Source of the DNA: Candidimonas nitroreducens
GTDB lineage: Bacteria; Pseudomonadota; Gammaproteobacteria; Burkholderiales; Burkholderiaceae_B
NCBI RefSeq assembly: GCF_002209565.1
Contig: NZ_NJIH01000011.1
Coordinates: 1 to 64,000 of the forward strand
DNA: 64,000 nt
Direction: 5' to 3'
The notes beneath the pieces were generated by a model. That model made no database searches, had not been told where the DNA came from, and saw nothing but the letters and a program-made list of their open reading frames with translations. How positions within the stretch are numbered: position 1 is the first letter of the stretch; each line of letters begins with the position of its first letter. Of the stretch, positions 42,524 to 52,933 are shown piece by piece. A program made the translations under genes and the position numbers.

Positions 42524-44001
42524 GTCGCGAAATTCTTCTACTGGTCGACGCCTTGGCGCGCGAGAAAAACGTACCGCGAGAGGTGGTCTTCGGTGCGCTG
42601 GAAAACGCGCTGGCCTCGGCCATGAAAAAGCGCTTCAAGGACGATGCCGACATTCGCGTGTCGATCGATCGCGACAGCGGCGAGCATGAAGGCTTTCGTC
42701 GCTGGCTGGTGGTGCCCGACGATGCCGGGCTGCAAGAACCCGATCAGCAGGAACTCTATTCCGAGGCACAGGAAATTTCCCCTGGGATCCAGGTGGGCGA
42801 ATACATTGAAGAACCGCTCGAGCCCGTGGAGTTCGGCCGCATCGGCGCACAGGCGGCCAAGCAGGCCATACTGCAGAAGATCCGCGATGCCGAGCGTGAG
42901 CAAGTGCTCAATGATTTTCTCGAGCGTGGCGAAACCATCGTGTCGGGCACCGTCAAGCGCATGGACAAGGGCGATGCCATCATAGAAACCGGCAAGATCG
43001 AGGCCCGCCTGCCGCGCAGCGAAATGATCCCCAAAGAAAACATGCGCGTGGGCGACCGCGTGCGCGCCTGGGTGCTGCGGGTGGATCATGCGGCGCGCGG
43101 CCAGCAGGTGATCCTGTCGCGCACCGCGCCGGAATTCATCCGCCAGCTGTTCGAGAACGAGGTTCCCGAAATCGAACAAGGCTTGCTCGAGATCAAGGCG
43201 GCCGCGCGCGATCCCGGCGTGCGCGCCAAGATCGCCGTCATCGCCTACGACAAGCGCATCGATCCCATCGGCACCTGCGTGGGCATGCGCGGTTCGCGCG
43301 TCACGGCAGTGCGCAACGAACTCGGCGGCGAGCAGGTCGACATCGTGTTGTGGGCCGAAGACCCCGCCGAATTCGTCATCGGCGCGCTGGCTCCGGCGCA
43401 TGTCGAGTCCATCGTCGTCGACGAGGACAAGCACGCCATGGACGTGGTGGTCGACGCCGAGAACCTGCCCAAAGCCATCGGCGCGCGCGGCCAGAATGTG
43501 CGGCTCGCGTCCGAACTCACGGGCTGGCAGATCAACATCATGACGCCCGAAGAAAATCAGGATCGCCAGGAAACCGAGCGGGCCGGCCTGCGCCAGACCT
43601 TCATCACCAAGCTCGATGTCGACGAAGAAGTGGCCGACATCCTGATCGACGAAGGCTTCACCGGGCTCGAAGAAATCGCCTACGTGCCCATGCAGGAGCT
43701 GCTCGAGATCGAAGCCTTCGACGAAGACACGATCAACGAGCTGCGCACCCGTGCCCGCAACGCGCTGCTGACCGAGGCCATCGCCCACGAAGAGCGCGTG
43801 CAGACGGCCCAGGATCTGCTGGAAGTAGAGGGCGTGACCCCCGAGCTGGCCGCCAAGCTGGCCGAAAACGAAATCTATACGCGCGACGACCTGGCCGAGC
43901 TGGCAACCGACGAATTGTCGGAAATGACGGGCCTGGACGAAGACAGCGCCAGTGAGCTGATCATGCGCGCCCGGGCGCACTGGTTCGATGGCCAGGCGTG
44001 A
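42520..44001 (+). CDS. nusA: Transcription termination/antitermination protein NusA
   Basis: RNA-polymerase-binding pause and antitermination factor, 493 residues. In order: N-terminal domain ([39 protein letters not shown]), S1 ([21 protein letters not shown]), two KH domains ([45 protein letters not shown]), and two acidic helix-hairpin-helix C-terminal repeats ([38 protein letters not shown]). It is translationally coupled to rimP. Confidence 0.97.
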   Translation: MSREILLLVDALAREKNVPREVVFGALENALASAMKKRFKDDADIRVSIDRDSGEHEGFRRWLVVPDDAGLQEPDQQELYSEAQEISPGIQVGEYIEEPLEPVEFGRIGAQAAKQAILQKIRDAEREQVLNDFLERGETIVSGTVKRMDKGDAIIETGKIEARLPRSEMIPKENMRVGDRVRAWVLRVDHAARGQQVILSRTAPEFIRQLFENEVPEIEQGLLEIKAAARDPGVRAKIAVIAYDKRIDPIGTCVGMRGSRVTAVRNELGGEQVDIVLWAEDPAEFVIGALAPAHVESIVVDEDKHAMDVVVDAENLPKAIGARGQNVRLASELTGWQINIMTPEENQDRQETERAGLRQTFITKLDVDEEVADILIDEGFTGLEEIAYVPMQELLEIEAFDEDTINELRTRARNALLTEAIAHEERVQTAQDLLEVEGVTPELAAKLAENEIYTRDDLAELATDELSEMTGLDEDSASELIMRARAHWFDGQA

Positions 44002-44065
44002 AGCGCCGGCCACCCCCCAGAGGTCGCTTTTATTGAAATGGCAGTAGCAAGTAAGAGAGAGTCGA

Positions 44066-47000
44066 ATGCCGAGTAACACCGTCGTCCAGTTCGCCATCGA
44101 ACTGAAAATGCCTGCAAACGTACTGCTCGAGCAGTTGCGTTCGGCAGGTGTTGAACTGAAGTCGGTCGACGATACCGTCACGGATACGGACAAGGCAAAA
44201 TTGCTCGAGTCCCTGCGGCGTACCCATGGCGGTTCCGAAGGCAAGAAAATCACCCTGACTCGCCGGCAGACTTCGGAAATCCGCCAGGCCGATGGGTCGG
44301 GGCGCTCGCGCACGATCCAGGTCGAAGTCCGCAAGAAGCGCGTGTTCGTGAAGCGCGATCCGTCCGAGCTGGCCGCCGAGGCCAGGGCGGCCGCTGCTGC
44401 GGCCCAGGCCGATGCAAGCGCCCAGGCTGCCGAACCCGCCGCTCTGCCTGGTGCCGAGCCCGGCGCCGTTCCGACGCCCGCGCCGCAGGCGGCCCCGGCC
44501 GAAGGCCCGGCTAGCGGCGGCGCCAGCGCTGCCCAGGCTCCTGATGCGCAGCAGCCGGCTGCCGACGTGGCTGCCGAGGCTGCTGAAACGCCCGCAACCC
44601 CCGAAACGCCGCAGGCTTCCGAGGCGCCCGCCGTTGCGGCCGATGCGCAGGACGCCGCCGCTCCGGAACCCGCCGCGGAACCGGCCGCGCCCGCCGCCGC
44701 AGATAGCAGCGTGCCTGCCGACGATAGCGGCGCGAAAGACCATGCGCCTGCCGAGCAGCCGCAGGCCGATGCGCCCGCCGCGGCGCCTGCGGCCGAGCCC
44801 GCGCCCGAAGCACCGAAAGCGTCCGAGCCTCGGCAAGAGGCCGCCCCGAGCGCCGCTGCGCCGAGTGCCGCCGAGCCGAAGGCCGCAGCCCCCGCCGGCG
44901 CCAAACCGTCGCCCATGCGCACCTCCTTGAGGCCCGGACACAAGCCGACGGCGGATGCCTTGTCAGAGCGCGAGCGCGCCCGCCGCAAGGCCGAGGCCGA
45001 AGCTGCCGCGCTGCGTGAAATGCTCAGCCGCCCGCGCAAGGTGCTCAAGGCGCCCGAGCCTGAAGCCGGCGGCATCTCCGGCACCTTGCACAAACCCAAT
45101 GCGGGCAAGGCCGCCAAGAAAGACGCCAAGGCCCCGGCCGGTGTGGCCACCGGTGTCAAAAAGACCATCAAGGCATCGGAAGTCTCATCGTCCTGGACCG
45201 ACGAGAACGGCCGCAAGAAGCCGGCCCAGAAGACCGACGGGCCGGCGGGCCGCGACGGCTGGCGCGCCGGCGGCAAGGGCGGCGGCCGCAGTGGCCGCGG
45301 CAGGCACGCGCAGCCGGAACGCAAAGAGCCGCAAGTCGCGGAATTCATTGCCCGCGAGGTTCATGTGCCCGAAACCATTACGGTTGCCGATCTGGCCCAC
45401 AAGATGTCGGTTAAGGCCGCCGAGGTGATCAAGCACCTGATGAAGCTGGGCCAGATGGTCACCATCAACCAGGTGCTGGATCAGGAAACCGCGATGATCG
45501 TCGTCGAGGAACTGGGCCACACGGCCATTGCCGCGAAGCTGGACGACCCCGAGGCCTTCCTCGACGAAAGTCTCGGCCAGCAAACCGAGGCCGAGGCCTT
45601 GCCGCGTGCGCCGGTCGTGACCGTCATGGGCCACGTCGATCACGGCAAGACTTCGCTGCTGGACTACATCCGCCGTACCAAGGTGGCCTCCGGCGAGGCC
45701 GGCGGCATCACGCAGCACATCGGCGCCTACAACGTCAAGACCAGCCGCGGCATGGTGACCTTCCTCGATACTCCGGGTCACGAGGCCTTTACGGCCATGC
45801 GTGCACGCGGCACCAAGGCCACCGACATCGTGATCCTGGTGGTGGCCGCCGACGACGGCGTCATGCCGCAAACCAAGGAAGCCATACACCATGCCAAGGC
45901 GGCCGGCGTGCCGCTGGTGGTGGCGATCAACAAGATCGACAAGCCCGAGGCCAATCCCGACCGCGTCAAGCAAGAGCTGGTCGCCGAAGAGGTCGTGCCC
46001 GAAGAGTACGGCGGCGATGTCCCCTTCGTGCCCGTCTCGGCCAAGACCGGCGAGGGCATCGATGCGCTGCTGGAAAACGTGCTGTTGCAGGCCGAAATGC
46101 TCGAACTCAAGGCGCCGGTCGATGCACCCGCCAAGGGGATCGTCATCGAGGCCCGACTCGACAAGGGCCGCGGCCCGGTGGCCACGATCCTGGTGCAAAG
46201 CGGCACCCTGTCGCGCGGCGACGCGGTGCTGGCGGGCGCGAGCTTCGGCCGCGTGCGGGCCATGCTCAACGAGAACGGCAAGCCTGTGAACAGTGCCGGG
46301 CCTTCGATCCCGGTCGAGATCCAGGGCTTGACCGAAGTGCCCGCGGCCGGCGACGAGCTGATCGCGCTGGCCGACGAGCGCAAGGCGCGTGAAATCGCGC
46401 TGTTCCGCCAGGGTAAGTTCCGCGACGTGAAGCTGGCGCGCCAGCAGGCCGCCAAGCTCGAGTCGATGTTCGACAACCTGGGCGAGGGCGTGCAGACTCT
46501 GGCGCTGATCGTCAAGACCGACGTGCAGGGCTCGCAGGAAGCGCTGGTTTCCTCGCTGCTCAAGCTGTCCACCGACGAGGTGCGCGTGCAGGTGGTGCAT
46601 GCCGCGGTCGGCGGTATCTCGGAAAGCGACGTCAACCTGGCGATTGCCTCGAACGCGGTGGTCATCGGCTTCAACGTGCGCGCCGAGCAAAGCGCCAAGA
46701 AGCTGGCCGAGAACAACGGCATCGATCTGCGCTACTACAACATCATCTACGACGCCGTGGACGATGTGCGCAACGCCATGTCGGGCATGCTGGCCCCCGA
46801 GAAGAAGGAAGAGGTCATCGGCACGGTCGAGATCCGCGAGGTCTACAGCATTTCGCGCATCGGCAATGTGGCCGGCTGCATGGTGCTCGACGGCGTGGTG
46901 CGACGCGATGCGCAAGTGCGCCTGCTGCGCAACCATGTGGTGCACTGGACGGGCTGGCTCGATTCCCTGCGCCGCTTCAAGGACGATGTCAAAGAGGTCA

Positions 47001-47104
47001 AGGCTGGTTTCGACTGCGGTATTACGCTCAAGGGCAACAACGACATCGAGGTGGGAGACCAGCTCGAGGTCTTCGAGATCCGGGAAGTCGCCCGCACGCT
47101 GTAA
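44066..47104 (+). CDS. infB: Translation initiation factor IF-2
   Basis: GTPase that brings fMet-tRNA to the 30S subunit. The 1012 residues include an N-terminal IF2N domain (residues 1-50), a very long Ala/Pro/Glu-rich linker (about 110-300), a basic segment, a second IF2N ([35 protein letters not shown]), and the G domain near residue 520 with [24 protein letters not shown] and [16 protein letters not shown]-terminal domains with the fMet-tRNA-binding C2 follow. The initiator tRNA gene is 5.4 kb upstream. Confidence 0.97.
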   Translation: MPSNTVVQFAIELKMPANVLLEQLRSAGVELKSVDDTVTDTDKAKLLESLRRTHGGSEGKKITLTRRQTSEIRQADGSGRSRTIQVEVRKKRVFVKRDPSELAAEARAAAAAAQADASAQAAEPAALPGAEPGAVPTPAPQAAPAEGPASGGASAAQAPDAQQPAADVAAEAAETPATPETPQASEAPAVAADAQDAAAPEPAAEPAAPAAADSSVPADDSGAKDHAPAEQPQADAPAAAPAAEPAPEAPKASEPRQEAAPSAAAPSAAEPKAAAPAGAKPSPMRTSLRPGHKPTADALSERERARRKAEAEAAALREMLSRPRKVLKAPEPEAGGISGTLHKPNAGKAAKKDAKAPAGVATGVKKTIKASEVSSSWTDENGRKKPAQKTDGPAGRDGWRAGGKGGGRSGRGRHAQPERKEPQVAEFIAREVHVPETITVADLAHKMSVKAAEVIKHLMKLGQMVTINQVLDQETAMIVVEELGHTAIAAKLDDPEAFLDESLGQQTEAEALPRAPVVTVMGHVDHGKTSLLDYIRRTKVASGEAGGITQHIGAYNVKTSRGMVTFLDTPGHEAFTAMRARGTKATDIVILVVAADDGVMPQTKEAIHHAKAAGVPLVVAINKIDKPEANPDRVKQELVAEEVVPEEYGGDVPFVPVSAKTGEGIDALLENVLLQAEMLELKAPVDAPAKGIVIEARLDKGRGPVATILVQSGTLSRGDAVLAGASFGRVRAMLNENGKPVNSAGPSIPVEIQGLTEVPAAGDELIALADERKAREIALFRQGKFRDVKLARQQAAKLESMFDNLGEGVQTLALIVKTDVQGSQEALVSSLLKLSTDEVRVQVVHAAVGGISESDVNLAIASNAVVIGFNVRAEQSAKKLAENNGIDLRYYNIIYDAVDDVRNAMSGMLAPEKKEEVIGTVEIREVYSISRIGNVAGCMVLDGVVRRDAQVRLLRNHVVHWTGWLDSLRRFKDDVKEVKAGFDCGITLKGNNDIEVGDQLEVFEIREVARTL

Positions 47105-47114
47105 AGACAAGACC

Positions 47115-47525
47115 ATGAGCCGCCATAAGTCCAAGCCGAATCCGGGCCGCAACACGCGCCTGGCCGACCAGATCCAGAAGGATCTGGCCGGCCTGATCCA
47201 GCGCGAGCTCGACATGTCGCGCGCCGGTCTCGTCACCCTGACCGGGGTAGACTTGTCGGCCGATTACGCTCATGCCAAGGTGTACTTCACCGTTATGGGC
47301 GCCGAACCCGAGCAGGCCACGGCCGCGCTCAACGAGAAGGCGGGCTGGCTGCATTCGCTGTTGTTCAAGATGTTGCATATCCATACGGTGCCGACGCTGC
47401 GCTTCGTGCACGACGCGCAGTTGGCCAAGGGCATCGAGTTGTCGCGGCTCATCGATCAGGCCAACAGCGGCACCGGCCCGGACGCGGCGGTCGACGATAC
47501 CGTAAACCCCGACGGTCGCGGCTGA
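47115..47525 (+). CDS. rbfA: Ribosome-binding factor A
   Basis: Late 30S maturation factor with a single KH-like domain, 136 residues from the ATG at 47115 ([32 protein letters not shown]). It shows [23 protein letters not shown] and [28 protein letters not shown]. It starts 10 bases after infB. The longer open frame upstream overlaps infB and is a shadow. Confidence 0.95.
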   Translation: MSRHKSKPNPGRNTRLADQIQKDLAGLIQRELDMSRAGLVTLTGVDLSADYAHAKVYFTVMGAEPEQATAALNEKAGWLHSLLFKMLHIHTVPTLRFVHDAQLAKGIELSRLIDQANSGTGPDAAVDDTVNPDGRG

Positions 47526-47556
47526 AGGCCGGCACGGAATCCAAGGCAGACAGACG

Positions 47557-48312
47557 ATGGCTACGCGGCGCGGGCAGTTGCTCGACGGTGTCCTGTTGCT
47601 CGACAAACCCGAAGGCTTGTCCAGCAACCACGCCCTGCAGCGGGCCAAGCGTACGGTCGACGCGCGCAAGGCAGGGCATACCGGCACCCTGGATCCGTTC
47701 GCTACCGGCCTGCTGGTGTGCTGCATGGGGCGCGCCACCAAGATATCGGCGGCCATGCTGCAGGCCGACAAGATTTACGAGGCCACGCTGGGCTTCGGCG
47801 AAGAGACCGATTCGGGCGACCTGACCGGCCACGTGGTGTTCCGGGCGGCGCCGGATGCGGCTCCGGTCACGCGGCCCGGCCTGGATCGGGCGCTGACCGG
47901 ATTCAGGGGCGAGATCGAGCAGATTCCGCCCATGTATTCGGCGCTCAAGCGCGACGGGAAGCCGCTGTACGAGTACGCGCGCCAGGGCATCGAGCTGGAA
48001 CGCGCGCCGCGCCGGGTGTCGATATACCGGCTCGACGTCCTGGAATTTACGCCGCGGCAGGCGCGGCTGTCAGTGCATTGCAGCAAGGGCACTTACGTGC
48101 GCACGCTGGCGCAGGACATAGGCCGCGCGCTGGGCTGCGGGGCGCACCTGACGTCGCTGCGCCGCACCGGCGTCGGCCCGTTTGCGCTGGCCGACGCGGT
48201 AACGCTGGATGCCTTGCAGGCCATGCCGCGCCCGCAAGATGCCCTGATCGGATTGGATGCTTTGCCCGCGGGTCTGATGCCCGCGGGTTCTACACAAAAG
48301 GACGAATTATGA
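47557..48312 (+). CDS. truB: tRNA pseudouridine-55 synthase TruB
   Basis: Makes pseudouridine 55 in the T loop of tRNAs. The 251 residues have the catalytic Asp in [22 protein letters not shown], then [23 protein letters not shown] and [35 protein letters not shown]. It is shorter than E. coli TruB (314) because the C-terminal PUA-like part is mostly absent. It overlaps typA by four bases. Confidence 0.94.
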   Translation: MATRRGQLLDGVLLLDKPEGLSSNHALQRAKRTVDARKAGHTGTLDPFATGLLVCCMGRATKISAAMLQADKIYEATLGFGEETDSGDLTGHVVFRAAPDAAPVTRPGLDRALTGFRGEIEQIPPMYSALKRDGKPLYEYARQGIELERAPRRVSIYRLDVLEFTPRQARLSVHCSKGTYVRTLAQDIGRALGCGAHLTSLRRTGVGPFALADAVTLDALQAMPRPQDALIGLDALPAGLMPAGSTQKDEL

Positions 48313-50129
48313 ATCGCGCTTTGCGCAATGTGGCGATCATCGCTCACGTCGACCACGGCAAGACCACCCTGGTCGACCAGCTGCTGCGCCAGTCCGGTAC
48401 GTTTCGCGAGAACCAGCAAATCTCCGAGCGCATCATGGATTCCAACGATATTGAACGGGAACGCGGCATTACCATCCTGGCCAAGAATTGCGCGGTCGAG
48501 TATGAGGGTACTCATATCAACATCGTAGATACGCCGGGGCACGCGGACTTCGGCGGCGAGGTCGAGCGCGTGCTGTCCATGGTCGACGGCGTGCTGCTGC
48601 TGGTGGACGCCGTGGAAGGGCCCATGCCGCAGACCCGTTTCGTTACCCGCAAGGCGCTGGCACTGGGCCTGAAGCCCATCGTGGTCATCAACAAGATCGA
48701 CCGCCACGGCGCGCGCCCGGATCATGTCATCAACGCCACGTTCGATCTGTTCGACAAGCTGGGCGCCACTGAAGAGCAACTGGACTTCCCGGTCATTTAT
48801 GCGTCGGGCCTGGCCGGCTATTCGGGCCTGAGCGCCGATGTGCGCGACGGCGACATGCGCCCTCTGTTCGACGCCATCCTGAAGTATGTGCCGCAGCGCG
48901 AAGACGACCCGAACGGCCCGCTGCAGCTGCAGGTCATTTCGCTGGACTACAGCAGCTATGTCGGCAAGATCGGCGTGGGCCGCATCAATCGCGGCCGGCT
49001 GCGCGCCGGCCAGGACGTGCTGGCGATGTTCGGCCCCGACGGGGAAGCCATCAAGGGCCGGGTCAACCAGGTGCTGAAGTTCAAGGGCCTGGAGCGCGAG
49101 CTGGTCGACGAGGCGCAGGCCGGCGATATCGTGCTGATCAACGGCATCGAGGAAATCGGCATCGGCTGCACGATCGTGGATCCCGCCCAGCCCGAGCCGC
49201 TGCCGATGCTGCGCATCGACGAGCCTACCCTGACCATGAATTTCATGGTGAATACCTCGCCTCTGGCGGGCCGCGAGGGCAAGTTCGTGACCAGCCGCCA
49301 GCTGCGCGACCGGCTCGACCGCGAACTGAAGTCGAACGTGGCGCTGCGCGTGCGCGACACCGACGACGATACGGTCTTCGAGGTGTCGGGCCGCGGCGAG
49401 CTGCATCTGACGATTCTGCTGGAAAACATGCGCCGCGAAGGCTACGAGCTGGCGGTGTCGCGCCCGCGCGTGGTGTTCAAGGAAGAAAACGGTGTGCGGC
49501 TCGAACCCTATGAACTGCTGACGGTGGACGTGGAAGACGGCCACCAAGGCGCGGTCATGGAAGAGTTGGGCCGGCGCAAGGGCGACCTGCAGGACATGCA
49601 GCCCGACGGCCGCGGCCGCACGCGCCTGGAATACCGCATCCCCGCGCGCGGCCTGATCGGCTTCCAGAGCGAGTTCCTGACGCTGACGCGCGGCACGGGG
49701 CTGGCCAGCCACATTTTCGACGAATACGCGCCGATGCGCGAGGGCGGGGTGGGCGAGCGCCGCAATGGTGTGCTGATCAGCCAGGACGACGGCGGCGCGG
49801 TGGCCTATGCGCTGTGGAAGCTGCAAGACCGTGGCCGCATGTTCGTGTCGCCCGGCGAGCCGCTGTACGAGGGCATGATCATCGGCATCCACAGTCGCGA
49901 CAACGATCTGGTGGTCAATCCCATCAAGGAAAAGAAGCTGACCAACGTGCGCGCTTCAGGCAAGGACGAGCACATCGACCTGGTGCCACCGATACGCCTG
50001 ACGCTGGAATATGCGGTGGAGTTCATCGGCGACGATGAGCTGGTGGAAGTTACGCCCAAGTCGATACGCCTGCGCAAGCGCTATTTGCAGGAACACGAGC
50101 GCCGGCGCATGGCGCGCGAGACGGCTTGA
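48309..50129 (+). CDS. typA: Ribosome-associated GTPase TypA/BipA
   Basis: Translational GTPase linked to ribosome assembly and stress adaptation. From the ATG at 48309 ([32 protein letters not shown]) it is 606 residues. It shows G1 [14 protein letters not shown] (G2), [15 protein letters not shown] (G3), [11 protein letters not shown] (G4) and the BipA-specific C-terminal domain ([27 protein letters not shown]). It is the last gene of the rimP operon, coupled to truB by ATGA. Confidence 0.97.
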   Translation: MNRALRNVAIIAHVDHGKTTLVDQLLRQSGTFRENQQISERIMDSNDIERERGITILAKNCAVEYEGTHINIVDTPGHADFGGEVERVLSMVDGVLLLVDAVEGPMPQTRFVTRKALALGLKPIVVINKIDRHGARPDHVINATFDLFDKLGATEEQLDFPVIYASGLAGYSGLSADVRDGDMRPLFDAILKYVPQREDDPNGPLQLQVISLDYSSYVGKIGVGRINRGRLRAGQDVLAMFGPDGEAIKGRVNQVLKFKGLERELVDEAQAGDIVLINGIEEIGIGCTIVDPAQPEPLPMLRIDEPTLTMNFMVNTSPLAGREGKFVTSRQLRDRLDRELKSNVALRVRDTDDDTVFEVSGRGELHLTILLENMRREGYELAVSRPRVVFKEENGVRLEPYELLTVDVEDGHQGAVMEELGRRKGDLQDMQPDGRGRTRLEYRIPARGLIGFQSEFLTLTRGTGLASHIFDEYAPMREGGVGERRNGVLISQDDGGAVAYALWKLQDRGRMFVSPGEPLYEGMIIGIHSRDNDLVVNPIKEKKLTNVRASGKDEHIDLVPPIRLTLEYAVEFIGDDELVEVTPKSIRLRKRYLQEHERRRMARETA

Positions 50130-50159
50130 CAGCCGGTTCTGAATCTTTGAGTATGCTTC

Positions 50160-50240
50160 TCAGGTTCTTAGATTCTTAGGTTCTTAGGTTCTTAGGTTCT
50201 CAGGTTCTTAGATTCTTGGGTTCTTAGGTTCTGAGTCGGT
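50160..50240. repeat. 10-bp tandem repeat after typA
   Basis: About eight degenerate units of AGGTTCTTAG (variants AGATTCTTAG, AGGTTCTCAG, GGGTTCTTAG) lie 30 bases past the typA stop. Non-coding. Confidence 0.88.
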
Positions 50241-50269
50241 ACTGGGGTTTCTGGGTTCTTTACCCGCGC

Positions 50270-50492
50270 CGCGGGCGGCCGGGGCTGGCCAGGCTCGCTC
50301 GCCCGGTGCCGGCTGCGCCGGCACTGCCCTTGACCTCCGGGCGTTTTGGGGGCGGGCGGCAAACTCGTCCGGCGCACCAGCCCCCGGCTGGTGCGCACCC
50401 GTCGGACTCAGACAGTGCCGCCCTTGCATCCCCCAAAACGCCCTACGGTGGCGGCGGGCTCGGACGAGCCTGGCCAGCCCCGGCCGCCCGCG
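50270..50492. repeat. 223-bp nested palindrome between typA and the 440-aa gene
   Basis: Three nested inverted pairs share a centre near 50384. The outer arms are perfect 28-mers (50270-50297 / 50465-50492). The middle arms GGGCGTTTTGGGGG / CCCCCAAAACGCCC are at 50339-50352 / 50430-50443. The central hairpin GCGCACCAGCC / GGCTGGTGCGC is at 50372-50396. It is in convergent intergenic DNA of 487 bp that has no gene. Confidence 0.92.
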
Positions 50493-50511
50493 ACGCTGGA
50501 TGGTGGCGTGT

Positions 50512-50575
50512 TGATGATGGTGTCTTGACAGTGGTGTCTTGACGGTGGCGTCTTGACGGTGGCGTGTTGTGGGGT
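50512..50575. repeat. 14-bp tandem repeat beside the palindrome
   Basis: About four units of GGTGTCTTGACGGT (variants GGTGTCTTGACAGT, GGCGTCTTGACGGT, GGCGTGTTGTGGGG) lie between the palindrome and the end of the 440-residue gene. Confidence 0.82.
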
Positions 50576-50616
50576 GGTGGGTTTGCTTGTGGGGTGGCCT
50601 TGTGTTTTCTAGGGCC

Positions 50617-51939
50617 TTATGTTTCTTTGGTTTCTTTGAAAGTGGTGGCCGCGGGCTGAAGTGCCTGGGTGGCGCTGCGCCATAGCCTTTGCCGCAACGC
50701 GGTGCCGTCGTTGCGGACGTGTTCCAGCAGCCCGTCGGCGTCGGGCTCTTCCATCAGCAGCCAGCCATACATGTGGGCGCCTTGCAGGCAGAGCGCTCCA
50801 TGGGCTTCGGCTGCTGCCTGTACCGGGCTGGTGACGGTTCTGGCCTGCAGGGGCAGGCGGTTCTGCGAGGCGTCTACGAGCAGTATTTGCGCGGGCTTGC
50901 CGTAGTAGTCGGAAATGCGCGCCCGCGCCTGTTCCAGTTGCTTGAAATAAGCGGAGTCGGCCGTGTCGTCGGGCCCGCGCGTGGCCGCTACCAGGAATCC
51001 CGAGCGCAGTTCGGCCACCAGCAGGCTTTGTTCCAGCCAGTCTTGCTGCACGAATGCGCCCTTGCGGCGCAGCAGTTCGGCCAGGGCGAATTCGAGGCCG
51101 GCGCCTTCTCCGGCCACCAGCCGCTTGTCGGCGCGTAATCGATCGATGGCGCGCAGCGTCGAGTCGAGCTGTGTCTGTGCGTGCTGGATGCGGCTGCGCA
51201 ATTCGCGTTCGCGCACCAGCAGCTCGCGTTCTTGCGAATTCAGGCAGGCATCGGCCCAGGCCGCAATGTCGCCGCCGCCCGCATGGCCGAGCCGCAGCGC
51301 GCAATGCCGCAGGGCATCGATGAATACGTCGCTGAGCGCCGGGTCGGCCAGGGCTTCGGGGCGCAGCCTGGGCAGCAGCAGCATGCCGCCGGGCGGCAGG
51401 CTGATGTAGCAGGCCAGCGGTGCGCCGGCGGCATCGTGCAGGATTGCCGTGCCGGGGAAGTCTTCCAGTCGCGCCTGCGGCTGTAGTAAGGCAAGGCTGC
51501 GCTCGAACAGGCTGCGAAAGGGCTCTCCGGCGGCTTGCGCGGTGCCAGGCACGGCCGTGGCGCCGGTGTAGCGCAGGGGGCGGGGCAGTAGCAGGGACAA
51601 GGGTTCCAGCGGCTCGTAGCGCATGACTTCCTGCAAGGTGTGCACGTGAAACCCGCTGGGCGGAGGCAGCATCGCGACCACGATGCCGCCGCGCTGCATC
51701 AGCGCGCCGAACTCGCGGCGCCAGTGGCGCGCCAGCGCCAGCAGGTCTTCGCCGGCGCGCACGCCCAGCACCCTCGGGGAAACGCGTTCCGAGCGGCGTT
51801 GGAGTTCGGGGAAGATGGCCGCGGGATCCCACAGGGCCATGTCGATGCCGGCCAGGGACTGGGCTTGCAGATAGCTTCGGCGGTGGATGCCGGCGCGCAC
51901 CCCGGCAGCAAGGGGAAGATCCAGTGCGGCGATTTTCAT
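50617..51939 (-). CDS. Uncharacterised protein, possible inactive PD-(D/E)XK-like domain
   Basis: I do not recognise this 440-residue protein. Residues 1-200 look like an alpha/beta domain (IDMALWDPAAIFPEL; GGIVVAMLPPPSGFHVHTLQEVMRY; GTAILHDAAGAPLACYISLPPGGMLLLPRL). Residues 235-275 are a predicted coiled coil rich in Glu, Arg and Leu (SQERELLVRERELRSRIQ...). Residues 276-390 follow the layout of restriction-like nuclease domains that often come after such coils: GLEFALAELLRRKGAFV, EQSLLVAELRSGFLVAAT, QLEQARARI, AQILLVDASQNRLPLQAR. However, the Asp and the E-x-K positions appear replaced (AAT). No signal peptide is seen. It is divergent from the GntR regulator. The domain assignment is by eye and tentative. 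Confidence 0.75.
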   Translation of the reverse strand: MKIAALDLPLAAGVRAGIHRRSYLQAQSLAGIDMALWDPAAIFPELQRRSERVSPRVLGVRAGEDLLALARHWRREFGALMQRGGIVVAMLPPPSGFHVHTLQEVMRYEPLEPLSLLLPRPLRYTGATAVPGTAQAAGEPFRSLFERSLALLQPQARLEDFPGTAILHDAAGAPLACYISLPPGGMLLLPRLRPEALADPALSDVFIDALRHCALRLGHAGGGDIAAWADACLNSQERELLVRERELRSRIQHAQTQLDSTLRAIDRLRADKRLVAGEGAGLEFALAELLRRKGAFVQQDWLEQSLLVAELRSGFLVAATRGPDDTADSAYFKQLEQARARISDYYGKPAQILLVDASQNRLPLQARTVTSPVQAAAEAHGALCLQGAHMYGWLLMEEPDADGLLEHVRNDGTALRQRLWRSATQALQPAATTFKETKET

Positions 51940-51982
51940 GGCGAAAAGGAATTGACGCTTGCCGGCAGTCTAACATAATATA

Positions 51983-52014
51983 TAGACAAGTAGACAACTA
52001 GATTAATAGACAGG
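51983..52014. promoter_or_regulatory. Four 8-bp direct repeats, candidate operator of the GntR operon
   Basis: TAGACAAG, TAGACAAC, TAGATTAA and TAGACAGG run head to tail 16 bases before the GntR start, in the 90-bp divergent promoter region. TAGAC is the half-site type of several HutC-subfamily GntR regulators. Binding by the adjacent regulator is inferred. Confidence 0.5.
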
Positions 52015-52029
52015 ACAAAGCTAGCCGGC

Positions 52030-52869
52030 ATGAACAAGGCCACTACTCCCGCGATGCTCGCCGCCCCCCTGGATCGCCACTCGCCGCTGCCCTTGTATGA
52101 ACAGATCAAGCGCCGGGTGCTCGGCATGATTCTCGGCTGGCAGCAGGAAAACGAGCGTTTCCACACGGACAACGAATTGAGCGAACAATTCGGGGTCAGC
52201 CGCATGACGGTGCGCCAGGCCGTACAGGAACTGGTCGATGAAGGCTATCTGCGCCGGGTGCCGGGCCTGGGCACTTTCGTCTGCGCGCCGAAGATAGATG
52301 AACAGTTCACACCGGCCATGGATTTCCTCGATCAGTGGGCCATCAAGGGGCGCCCGCTCAGCCTGAAGGTGCTGCATTGCTCGCTCGACCCGGCCCCCGC
52401 GCACGTGGCGGCCGATCTGCGCCTGCCGGCCGAGGGCAAGGTCTGGAACATATTGCGCCTGCGCACTGTGCAGCATGTGCCCATTTCCATCGATTACCGC
52501 TATATCGATGCCGCGCTGGTGCCCGAGATGCAGCCGTCGGACATAAGTTCGGGCTCCTTGCTGGATGTGATCGGCAGGCGCGTCGAGCTCGCCTACGGCG
52601 ACCTGAAGATCGAGGCCGCCGCGGTACGCGAAGAGCACGCCGATTATCTGGGCCTGTTGGCCGGCGACCCCATTCTCACGCGCCATCTGGTGTATTGCGA
52701 CACCCAGGGCCGCCCGGTGATGTCGGGGGTCTCGCACTACAGGGCGGATCAGGTGCGCTATTCGGTGCGTATTCCCCTGGGCCAGGACGGACGGGAAATG
52801 ACCGGCCTGAGCGAGTCGGTCGAGTTTCTTGCCCAGGCGGGCAGCCCGCGGCAGCGCCGCCGCGAATGA
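52030..52869 (+). CDS. GntR/HutC-family regulator of the diiron-transporter operon
   Basis: A 279-residue regulator with an N-terminal winged helix (SPLPLYEQIKRRVLGMIL; LSEQFGVSRMTVRQAVQELVDEGYLRRVPGLGTFV) and a UTRA ligand domain (ILRLRTVQHVPISIDYRYI ... AAAVREEHADYLGLLAGDPILTRHLVYCDTQGRPVMSGVSHYRAD). It is first in a run of same-strand genes that encode a transporter and enzymes. It probably senses the transported compound or a product. It is divergent from the 440-residue gene. Confidence 0.88.
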   Translation: MNKATTPAMLAAPLDRHSPLPLYEQIKRRVLGMILGWQQENERFHTDNELSEQFGVSRMTVRQAVQELVDEGYLRRVPGLGTFVCAPKIDEQFTPAMDFLDQWAIKGRPLSLKVLHCSLDPAPAHVAADLRLPAEGKVWNILRLRTVQHVPISIDYRYIDAALVPEMQPSDISSGSLLDVIGRRVELAYGDLKIEAAAVREEHADYLGLLAGDPILTRHLVYCDTQGRPVMSGVSHYRADQVRYSVRIPLGQDGREMTGLSESVEFLAQAGSPRQRRRE

Positions 52870-52933
52870 GGCCGCTGGTTCGAGCCAGCGCCTTGCGTTT
52901 CACAAATACAAATACAGCACAAGGAGACAAACC

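Noticed and set aside
42538-45348. 936-codon open frame on the minus strand opposite nusA/infB
   Set aside because: It is antisense to strongly conserved genes; its Ala/Ser/Gly/Arg-rich composition is what the GC-rich antisense of a linker region gives.
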